Positions 57,558-64,000 of a stretch of 64,000 bases of DNA are shown here, piece after piece; positions within the stretch are counted from its first letter, which is position 1; every line of letters starts with the position of its first letter. Source of the DNA: Pseudomonadaceae bacterium SI-3 (GTDB lineage: Bacteria > Pseudomonadota > Gammaproteobacteria > Pseudomonadales > Pseudomonadaceae); the NCBI GenBank assembly GCA_004010935.1, contig CP026511.1:3348001-3412000 (forward strand). Direction: 5' to 3'. The notes beneath the pieces were generated by a model that saw nothing but the letters and a program-made list of their open reading frames with translations, had not been told where the DNA came from and made no database searches. A program made the translations under genes and the position numbers.

Positions 57558-57938
57558 ATGCTTTATCGTATTGGGGCCGATGCCGTGCTGATGCTGCACC
57601 TCGGCTTTATCCTCTTCGTATTGCTGGGGGGCTTGCTGGTCGCCTGGAAGCGCGGCTTTTTGCTGTTGCATCTGCCCGCGATGGCGTGGGGAATATTTGT
57701 AGAGCTGAGCGGGCGCCCCTGCCCACTCACCCATTGGGAAAACCTGCTAAGGCGGCTGGCAGGGGACGCAGGCTACGACGCCGGCTTCGTCGAGCACTAT
57801 TTGCTGCCGCTGATCTATCCGGCCTGGTTGAGCGTACCGGTGCAGTACCTGCTGGCCGCCGTGGTGGTCGTCGTCAACCTACTGATCTACGGGGGCCTGC
57901 TGTGGCGCAATCGTCACCGACACGCCGCAGAACGCTGA
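57558..57938 (+). CDS. DUF2784 membrane protein
   Basis: A 126-residue protein with three or four hydrophobic segments. LHLGFILFVLLGGLLVAWK and GRPCPLTHWENLLRR are DUF2784 marks. Its role is unknown. It is surely co-transcribed with the preceding DUF2238 gene. Confidence 0.85.
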   Translation: MLYRIGADAVLMLHLGFILFVLLGGLLVAWKRGFLLLHLPAMAWGIFVELSGRPCPLTHWENLLRRLAGDAGYDAGFVEHYLLPLIYPAWLSVPVQYLLAAVVVVVNLLIYGGLLWRNRHRHAAER

Positions 57939-57989
57939 AGCCGTTTAGCCCGCGCTAGCAACCATACCATCGTAAGCATGGCTGAGCGC

Positions 57990-58784
57990 CTATAGGCTCA
58001 GTTCAAACGCGTCGCCATCGTGGTAGGCAGGAAACTTGCTGCGGAACTTGGCCAGATCGGCAGCGCGAAGTGAAGCGCGAAACACCCCATCGGCGTCACC
58101 GGCCTTCAGCAGCGGGTCACCGAGATAGTCCAGTACTTGGCTGTCACCACTGTAGGGGTAGCCTTTACCATCTTCCCCGACCCGATTCACCGCCGCGACA
58201 TAGCAGAGGTTCTCGATCGCGCGTGCTGGCAACAGGCGATTCCAGGCATTACGCCGGGCTGCCGGCCAATTGGCCGTATAAAGGAGAAGGTCGGTGTCAT
58301 GGGGATCGCGGCTCCACACCGGAAAGCGCAGGTCATAGCAGATCAGCGGGCGCACGTGCCAGCCGTTGAGTTCGAACAGAGCCTGTTTTTCGCCCGCCGT
58401 GTAGTGCTTATGCTCCCCCGCCATGCGAAACAGATGGCGCTTGTCATAATGCAGAATTTCGCCGTTCGGCCGGGCCCAGAGCAGACGGTTGCGATGGCTG
58501 CCATCGGCGGCCTCGATGATTACGCTGCCGGTGATCACCGCCTCCATACGGGCCGCCTGCTCGCGCAGCCAGGCGTAGGTCGGGCCTTCTTCAGGCTCGG
58601 CGAGCTCGGCGGAGTTCATCGAAAAGGCCGTGGTGAACATCTCGGGCAACACAATCAAGTCCGCGCCGCGGGCATCATCCAGCAACCCGATGAAGCGCTC
58701 ACGATTGGCAGAGGCGTCCTGCCAGACGAGCGTCGTCTGGATCAGGGCCAGTTCAAGGTCGGGTAAATTAGTCAGATCGCGCAT
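57990..58784 (-). CDS. carbon-nitrogen hydrolase, omega-amidase type (YafV-like)
   Basis: A 264-residue nitrilase-superfamily enzyme. The triad is seen as Glu in VLPEMFTTAFS, Lys in YDKRHLFRMAGEH and Cys in RPLICYDLRFPVW. This pattern, with HLFRMAGEH, is the omega-amidase group, which hydrolyses 2-oxoglutaramate or 2-oxosuccinamate. Its start overlaps the end of the aminotransferase gene by 13 bases. The pair makes sense: the aminotransferase would use glutamine and release the ketoamide that this enzyme cleaves. Confidence 0.9.
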   Translation of the reverse strand: MRDLTNLPDLELALIQTTLVWQDASANRERFIGLLDDARGADLIVLPEMFTTAFSMNSAELAEPEEGPTYAWLREQAARMEAVITGSVIIEAADGSHRNRLLWARPNGEILHYDKRHLFRMAGEHKHYTAGEKQALFELNGWHVRPLICYDLRFPVWSRDPHDTDLLLYTANWPAARRNAWNRLLPARAIENLCYVAAVNRVGEDGKGYPYSGDSQVLDYLGDPLLKAGDADGVFRASLRAADLAKFRSKFPAYHDGDAFELSL

Positions 58785-59920
58785 AGTCGTTCTGCTGCTT
58801 GGCGCAGCGTCTCCTCTCGTTTGGCGAAGCAGAAGCGGACGAGCCGCGACTCTGCAGGAGGCGTTTGGTAGAACACCGAAATCGGAATACTGGCCACACC
58901 GTGTTCACGGGTCAGCCATTCCGCCATGGCTACGTCGTCGAGATCCGGGCGAATCGCGGAATAATCGGCCAATTGGAAATAGGTGCCCGCGGCGCGCGTG
59001 AAGCGGAAGCGCGAGTTGGCCAGCAGATCGCAGAACAGATCACGCTTGGCCTGGTAGAACGCAGGCAGTGCCGCCAGATGCTCGGGATGCGCCGCCATGA
59101 AATCGGCAAGCGCCCACTGCAACGGGGTTACGCCGGTAAAGCTGACGTATTGATGCACCTTGCGCAGCTCGTTGCTGAGCTCGGCGGGCGCAACTACGTA
59201 TCCAGTCTTCCAGCCGGTGACGTGGTAGGTCTTGCCGAAAGAGCTGATGACGAAGGCGCGCTGATACAGCTCAGCATGACGCAACACACTGGCGTGCTCC
59301 CGACCGTCAAAAACCAAGTGCTCGTAGACTTCGTCGCTGAGCAGATAGATGTCGCGGTCGCGGATCAGCCCCGCCAGGCGATCCAGATCAGCCATTTCGA
59401 TCAAGGCGCCACTGGGATTGTGCGGCGTGTTCAACACGATCAGTCGGGTGCGTGGGGTAATCGCCTCGGCGAGCTTCTGCCAGTCGATGGCAAAGTCCGG
59501 CAGGCTCAGCGTCTGATGCACACAGACGCCGCCGGCGAGTTCCACGGCAGGTTCGTAGCTGTCATAGCAGGGGTCGAAAACGATGACTTCATCGCCTGGA
59601 CGGATGACCGCGTGAATCGCACAGAAGATTGCTTGCGTCGCCCCGGGCGTGACCGTTACCTCGCCCTCGGCGCTGACCTGACGGCCATATAGCGAGCTGA
59701 CCTTAAGTGCCACCTGCTCGCGCAGTGCCGGTAAGCCGGTCATTGGCGCGTATTGGTTGTGCCCTTCCATCACATGACGGGCAACCGCTTCGCGCAGCGC
59801 ATCAGGCCCATCGAAGTCGGGAAATCCCTGCGACAAGTTTAACGCGCCGGTTTCAGCCGCCAGCTGCGACATGGTGGTGAAAATGGTGGTGCCGACATTG
59901 GGCAACTTACTGATGAGCAT
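58772..59920 (-). CDS. PLP-dependent aminotransferase, methionine aminotransferase type (YbdL-like)
   Basis: A 382-residue fold-type I aminotransferase. It has LSQGFPDFDGP near the start, NTPHNPSGA, DEVYEHLVFDG and the PLP lysine in SSFGKTYHVTGWKTGY. YbdL-like enzymes transaminate 4-methylthio-2-oxobutyrate to methionine, with glutamine as a donor. The coupled omega-amidase supports a methionine-salvage role. Start MLISKLPNVGTTIF is chosen; the longer frame to 60019 adds 33 unlike residues. Confidence 0.9.
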   Translation of the reverse strand: MLISKLPNVGTTIFTTMSQLAAETGALNLSQGFPDFDGPDALREAVARHVMEGHNQYAPMTGLPALREQVALKVSSLYGRQVSAEGEVTVTPGATQAIFCAIHAVIRPGDEVIVFDPCYDSYEPAVELAGGVCVHQTLSLPDFAIDWQKLAEAITPRTRLIVLNTPHNPSGALIEMADLDRLAGLIRDRDIYLLSDEVYEHLVFDGREHASVLRHAELYQRAFVISSFGKTYHVTGWKTGYVVAPAELSNELRKVHQYVSFTGVTPLQWALADFMAAHPEHLAALPAFYQAKRDLFCDLLANSRFRFTRAAGTYFQLADYSAIRPDLDDVAMAEWLTREHGVASIPISVFYQTPPAESRLVRFCFAKREETLRQAAERLCAI

Positions 59921-60031
59921 GACAGCCTTCCGACAGGCCTGCCGTACGGGGCTTCGGCAGGGGAAAACAGAATAGCCGATCATGGCGGGCGGGTACGAGG
60001 GCGTCCGGGCCTGCGGCATTGGCTTCTAGAG

Positions 60032-60280
60032 TTGGGCGGGGCCGGCAGGGTGAGCAGCGACCGGCACCCTAAGATACGCAGCGGTGTGATGATCGACGCA
60101 GGAGCGAAGATACTCGGCAATATCGCAATCGGCGAGGGCACCAATGTCGGTGCCGGAAGCGTGGTGCTGCAAGCCGTTTCACCACACACGACCGTGGTAG
60201 GCAACCCGTCCCGCCAAGTCGGCAAGCCGAGGCATGGACGACTGGCCTTGGACATGGACCAGTCGTTCGATGAGACCTGA
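60032..60280 (+). pseudogene. cysE: 3' remnant of a serine O-acetyltransferase gene
   Basis: About 80 codons matching only the C-terminus of CysE: LGGAGRVSSDRHPKIRSG, then GAKILGNIAIGEGTNVGAGS (hexapeptide left-handed helix) and the tail LDMDQSF. The whole N-terminal helical and first hexapeptide part, with the catalytic His and Asp, is missing. The upstream bases are the promoter of the aminotransferase. No ribosome site precedes it. It cannot be an active enzyme. It reads into the 3' end of the der gene on the other strand. Confidence 0.78.
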
Positions 60281-60284
60281 GAAA

Positions 60285-61763
60285 CTAGCGCTTGTCGCGG
60301 CGCTTCTTCTCGGCCTTCTTGTGGTGGGACATAAGGCGACGCTTCTTGTTTACCTGACGGTCGGTCAGGGTGTTCTTCTTGCCTTCGAAAGGGTTTTCGC
60401 CGCCCTTGTACTCGATACGGATGGGCGTACCGACCAGCTTCAGTACGCGTCGGTAAGTATTCTCCAAATAACGAGTGTACGACTTGGGGATCGAGTCGAC
60501 CTGGTTGCCATGGATAACGATAAGCGGCGGGTTGGCGCCGCCCAGGTGTGCGTAGCGAAGCTTGATTCGACGGCTGGCGACCATCGGTGGCGCATGCTCG
60601 CGAACCGCGTCTTCAAGGATCTGCGTCAAACGGCTGGTGGGCCATCGAGTCACGGCTGAAGCGAACGAAGCCTGCACCGACTTATACAAATTGCCAACGC
60701 CAGTGCCATGTTTAGCGGAGATGAAATGGATGTCGGCGAACTCGACGAAGAACAATCGGCGCTCCAGCTCGGTCTTCACATAGTCGCGCTCACTCGGCTC
60801 CATGCCGTCCCACTTGTTCAGCGCGATAACCAGCGCGCGGCCGCTTTCTAGCACGAAACCAAGCAGGTTCAGGTCGTGTTCGACCACGCCCTCACGGGCA
60901 TCCATGACGAAAATCACGACGTTGGAGTCCTGAATCGCCTGCAGCGTCTTGACCACCGAGAACTTTTCCACGGCCTCGAAGATCTTGCCGCGGCGACGCA
61001 CACCGGCCGTATCGATCAGTGTGTACTTTTCGTCATCACGCTCGAACGGAATGTAGATGCTGTCGCGGGTTGTACCGGCCTGGTCATAAACGATGACCCG
61101 CTCCTCGCCGAGCATGCGATTGACCAGCGTCGATTTGCCCACATTGGGCCGGCCGATGATGGCGATTTTGATGCCATCCTTTTCGCTTGGTCCAGGGATG
61201 CGCTTGGGCTCTTCTCCTTCGGCAACCGCCTCGCCCTCTTCACCCTCGTCTTCGGCAACTTCGGCGTTGTCCTTGGGAAACACACCGAGTGCCTGCTCGA
61301 GCATATGGGTGATACCACGGCCATGGGCAGCAGCGATCGGCAGGGCGTCACCCAGGCCCAACGGGCTGAATTCCGCTCGGGCGATATCCGGATCGATGCT
61401 GTCGACCTTGTTCGCCACCAGGATGTGGCGCTTGTTCATCTTGCGCAGGTGCTCGGCAATCATCTGGTCGCCAGGTGTCATACCGGCACGTGCATCGACC
61501 ATGAACATGACCGCATCGGCCTCTTGCATGGCTTGCAAAGACTGCTCGGCCATCTTGGCGTCAATGCCCTGCTCGTCCCCGGTAAGGCCGCCGGTATCGA
61601 TGACGATGTAAGTGCGGCCCTGCCATTTGGCTTCGCCATACTGGCGGTCACGGGTCAGACCGGCATATTCCGCGACAATGGCGTCACGGCTTTTGGTCAG
61701 ACGATTAAACAGGGTGGACTTGCCAACGTTCGGGCGGCCCACCAGGGCGATTACGGGAACCAT
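60285..61763 (-). CDS. der: ribosome-associated GTPase Der (EngA)
   Basis: A 492-residue double-GTPase. [14 protein letters not shown] in domain 1 and [14 protein letters not shown] in domain 2 are the two P-loops; NKVDSID and NKWDG are the G4 motifs. A KH-like domain and a basic Lys/Arg-rich tail follow. It is essential for 50S assembly. An acidic linker (about 165-190, many Glu) lies between the GTPases. Start [16 protein letters not shown] fits; the frame to 61775 is only four residues longer. Confidence 0.97.
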   Translation of the reverse strand: MVPVIALVGRPNVGKSTLFNRLTKSRDAIVAEYAGLTRDRQYGEAKWQGRTYIVIDTGGLTGDEQGIDAKMAEQSLQAMQEADAVMFMVDARAGMTPGDQMIAEHLRKMNKRHILVANKVDSIDPDIARAEFSPLGLGDALPIAAAHGRGITHMLEQALGVFPKDNAEVAEDEGEEGEAVAEGEEPKRIPGPSEKDGIKIAIIGRPNVGKSTLVNRMLGEERVIVYDQAGTTRDSIYIPFERDDEKYTLIDTAGVRRRGKIFEAVEKFSVVKTLQAIQDSNVVIFVMDAREGVVEHDLNLLGFVLESGRALVIALNKWDGMEPSERDYVKTELERRLFFVEFADIHFISAKHGTGVGNLYKSVQASFASAVTRWPTSRLTQILEDAVREHAPPMVASRRIKLRYAHLGGANPPLIVIHGNQVDSIPKSYTRYLENTYRRVLKLVGTPIRIEYKGGENPFEGKKNTLTDRQVNKKRRLMSHHKKAEKKRRDKR

Positions 61764-61798
61764 ACGGCTCTCCACTGCGATATTTCAGAAAACACGAA

Positions 61799-61850
61799 GG
61801 CCGCTGCAAGGCAGCGGCCGAATATTTGTTGTTCCGTCTGGACGGAACAA
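61799..61850 (-). other. two hairpins between bamB and der
   Basis: GGCCGCTGC-AAG-GCAGCGGCC (61799-61819) and TTGTTCCGTC-TG-GACGGAACAA (61829-61850) stand side by side in the 106 bases between the genes. Neither has a long T run. They may tune read-through or stabilise the bamB mRNA end. Confidence 0.55.
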
Positions 61851-61869
61851 GGCGCATGACGTGAGGCCG

Positions 61870-63018
61870 TCAATCCGCCTGGCGAATGGTCATCGCGACG
61901 AGTTTGCCATCGTTACCGTAGGCATACAGCCAGTCACCTTCGACCACGGGTCGAGCTCGCACCCCGGCGCTATCGACGCGAGTTCGCGCGACGAAACGCC
62001 CATCAACCTGGCTGAGGAAGTGCAAATAGCCCTCCTTGTCTCCCACCACGACGTAGCTGGAAAAAACCGCCGGAGCGGAAAGCTGCCGACGTAGCAGCGA
62101 ATCGTTGCTCCACAGCACGGTTGTCGATCGCTCATCGATGCCCAGCACCGTGCCGTCGGCTTGGCTCACGTAGACACTGCCATACCCCATCGCAAGGCCG
62201 GTCGCGGTGGACGCATCGCGCTGCCAAAGAATCCGACCGCTTTCCAGATCCAACGCTGCGGCGCGGCCCTGGAAGGACGCGACATACAAGGTTCCGCCTG
62301 AAAGTAGCAGCCCGCCGTCGATATCGACTACGCGTTCAAGTTCGGAACGACCTTGTGGAATGGCGACCCGCTGCTCCCAGATCGGCAACCCGCGACGGGT
62401 GTCCAGCGCCACCACCTTTCCACTGGAAAGGCCGGCGATTGCCAGTTCATTGGTCAGCAGTGGCGCTCCAGTACCGCGTAGCGTCAGCACCGCCGGCGAG
62501 CTTTCGTAGCTCCAACGTTGCGCTCCGGTGTCGATTTCGAGCGCAATGACGCGATCATCCTGAGTCTGGACCACTACGACATCGCCGTTCACGGCAGGCG
62601 CAGCAAGTACCTCGCTGCTGACCTGGCTGCGCCAACGTTCTTCGCCGGTCGCAACATCCAGCGCCAATACCTCACCCCGTAGCGTACCGACCAGAACCAG
62701 ACCATAGCCAGCGCCCACTGCACCCGAGATCGGGACTTCCAGGTCGTTCTTCCAGTTGACCTTGCCGGTCGTACGGTCCATTGCCACGACCAACCCTTCA
62801 ACGTCGGCAGCAAATATCTCGTTACCGTAGACAACGGGAGTCAGCAGATTATAGGTCTCGCCCTGACCATCGCCGATGGAGCGGCTCCACTGTTCTTTCA
62901 GCTGGATTTCAGCGTCAAACTTGACCAGTTCGGCGGGCTCGGGTTCTTTCTTGTCATTGCTGCTGCAACCCGCCGCCAGGACGGCCAGGGTCAGCAATGC
63001 TGCAGTTTTCCAACGCAT
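61870..63018 (-). CDS. bamB: outer membrane assembly lipoprotein BamB
   Basis: A 382-residue lipoprotein with lipobox LAAGC (Cys19) followed by Ser-Ser. The rest is an eight-bladed PQQ-type beta-propeller (repeats with TGKVNWKNDL, ATGEERWRSQV, TGAQRWSYES, SGRILWQRDA). It works with BamA in folding outer-membrane proteins. Start MRWKTAALLTL (63018) places the lipobox correctly. yfgM ends 4 bases upstream. Confidence 0.96.
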   Translation of the reverse strand: MRWKTAALLTLAVLAAGCSSNDKKEPEPAELVKFDAEIQLKEQWSRSIGDGQGETYNLLTPVVYGNEIFAADVEGLVVAMDRTTGKVNWKNDLEVPISGAVGAGYGLVLVGTLRGEVLALDVATGEERWRSQVSSEVLAAPAVNGDVVVVQTQDDRVIALEIDTGAQRWSYESSPAVLTLRGTGAPLLTNELAIAGLSSGKVVALDTRRGLPIWEQRVAIPQGRSELERVVDIDGGLLLSGGTLYVASFQGRAAALDLESGRILWQRDASTATGLAMGYGSVYVSQADGTVLGIDERSTTVLWSNDSLLRRQLSAPAVFSSYVVVGDKEGYLHFLSQVDGRFVARTRVDSAGVRARPVVEGDWLYAYGNDGKLVAMTIRQAD

Positions 63019-63022
63019 CAAT

Positions 63023-63664
63023 TCACGCCTCTCCACGAGCCAGATCGTCAAGTTTCAGCTGCAGGCCACCAATTGCAGCATCCTGCGACAGCAATTCTTT
63101 CGCCTTGGAATAGGCAGCGTGGGCCTCGTCAGGACGCTCAAGCTTGACCAGCAGATCACCCCGCAACTCTTCGCGGCTGGCGGCAAATGCTTCAACCGCG
63201 TCGCCTTCCAAGAGTGCGAGCCCTTCTTCAGCCTTGTCCTGAGCCGCCAGAATACGGGCCAAACGTTGGCGAGCCAGCTCTTCCAGAGTTTTGTCGGCAG
63301 GCTTGTCCAGCACCGCCTGCAACTCTGTTGCGGCCTCGTCGAGACGTCCGGACTCCACCGCCACCTTGGCGACGAAGAGGCTGCCGTACTGAGCGTAGTG
63401 AGAACCTGCAAATTCTTTCTGCAGCAGATTGCCCAAGCGCGAAATCTCGGCGGTATCTGCTTTCCCTTCTTCCAACGCGGCATTCAGCAACTGCTGGTAG
63501 ATGGTCGAGGCGCTCTGGGACTGATTGAGCTGGTGCTTCTGCCAGAACTGCCAGCCAAATACCAGCACCAGAGCAAGCGCGCCCCCCATCAGCAATGGTT
63601 TGCCGTTCCGCTGCCACCATTCCTTGATTTGCGCCAGTTGTTCTTCTTCGGTACCCGAGGTCAC
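63023..63664 (-). CDS. yfgM: YfgM-like TPR inner-membrane protein
   Basis: A 213-residue protein with a single membrane segment (about 22-40, LLMGGALALVLVFGWQFW) and a periplasmic TPR domain. YfgM associates with SecYEG and periplasmic chaperones such as PpiD. GTG 63664 is chosen: AAGGAG stands at good spacing and the text EEEQLAQIKEWWQRNG follows as in homologues; the ATG at 63751 would overlap hisS. bamB follows after 4 bases; the order hisS-yfgM-bamB-der is classic. Confidence 0.9.
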   Translation of the reverse strand: MTSGTEEEQLAQIKEWWQRNGKPLLMGGALALVLVFGWQFWQKHQLNQSQSASTIYQQLLNAALEEGKADTAEISRLGNLLQKEFAGSHYAQYGSLFVAKVAVESGRLDEAATELQAVLDKPADKTLEELARQRLARILAAQDKAEEGLALLEGDAVEAFAASREELRGDLLVKLERPDEAHAAYSKAKELLSQDAAIGGLQLKLDDLARGEA

Positions 63665-63704
63665 ACTGTCACTCCTTACATTCGCTGAAATCGGACCTGT
63701 TTGC

Positions 63705-64000
63705 TCACGCCAAACAGGCAGCCAGACACTCGGGCAGAGCATCCCAGGCAATGCTTTGTTGCTCGCTATCGTCGCGCAGCGGCTTGCAACCTACCACGCG
63801 ACCGGCCAGTTCGTCGTCACCCAGAATCAGTGCGAACCGGGCGCCGCTCTTGTCAGCTTTCTTGAACTGACTCTTGAAACTTCCGCCGCCCGCGTTGACC
63901 AGCAAGCGCAGGCCGGGCAACGCATCGCGCAATCGCTCCGCGAGGCCGAGTGCAGCCAGTTCGGACGCCTCACCAAAGGCACAGATGTACGCATGGGCCG
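63705..64000 (-). CDS. hisS: histidyl-tRNA synthetase (C-terminal part; gene runs off the window)
   Basis: About 97 C-terminal residues forming most of the HisRS anticodon-binding domain: [55 protein letters not shown]. The catalytic core lies beyond position 64000. It charges tRNA-His. It is upstream of yfgM in the same operon-like order. Confidence 0.95.
   Translation of the reverse strand, partial: AHAYICAFGEASELAALGLAERLRDALPGLRLLVNAGGGSFKSQFKKADKSGARFALILGDDELAGRVVGCKPLRDDSEQQSIAWDALPECLAACLA

Overview
The window is ordinary chromosomal DNA from a high-GC gammaproteobacterium, almost certainly a Pseudomonas-type organism. A Stutzerimonas/P. stutzeri-like lineage is plausible but not proven. 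The support is gene order known from Pseudomonas: tsaB-adk-ppc, bfd-bfrB-grxD-argF, tadA-multicopper oxidase-guaA-guaB-xseA, oprC-leuA, and aminotransferase-der-bamB-yfgM-hisS. Two Pseudomonas-style REP palindromes also fit. I see no rRNA, tRNA, phage, insertion sequence or CRISPR array.

Layout. 0-6.5 kb: tsaB (partial), adk, ppc, then outward-facing small envelope genes, including a DUF4398 lipoprotein and an OmpA-type lipoprotein. 6.7-19.8 kb: the main accessory region. A lone acyl-CoA synthetase converges on an eight-gene minus-strand operon (thioesterase, ACAD10/11-type acyl-CoA dehydrogenase, SDR, APH-type kinase, SurE, acyl-CoA synthetase, class II aldolase, GhrA-type reductase). That operon diverges from a three-gene TRAP transporter. 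19.8-30.7 kb: DUF1704 protein, lysS, prfB (with its programmed frameshift), a DUF533 protein, an old-yellow-enzyme family reductase, a molybdopterin oxidoreductase and recJ. 30.9-33.3 kb: the 5-oxoprolinase operon pxpABC. 33.4-38.4 kb: yaeQ, iron storage (bfd under a Fur-like box, bfrB), grxD, argF coupled to an ABC ATPase, and tadA. 38.4-49 kb: multicopper oxidase, a DUF1206 membrane protein, guaBA, xseA, an M23 peptidase, an isochorismatase-like hydrolase and a YbdG-type mechanosensitive channel. 49-53.6 kb: copper receptor oprC with a DUF2946 protein, then leuA. 53.9-64 kb: alcohol dehydrogenase, EamA exporter, endonuclease I, two small membrane proteins, an omega-amidase/aminotransferase pair that resembles a methionine-salvage couple, a cysE remnant, der, bamB, yfgM and partial hisS.

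The most interesting unit is at 8.4-19.7 kb. A kinase of the ACAD10/11 N-terminal type and a dehydrogenase of the ACAD10/11 C-terminal type lie in one operon with CoA ligase, SDR and thioesterase, beside an organic-acid TRAP importer. By analogy with 4-hydroxyacid (levulinate, lva-type) catabolism, this may be a pathway that imports a hydroxy or keto acid, makes the CoA ester, phosphorylates it and then eliminates or isomerises it. The unusual additions are a SurE phosphatase translationally coupled to the kinase, a class II aldolase and a 2-hydroxyacid dehydrogenase. The substrate cannot be read from the sequence.
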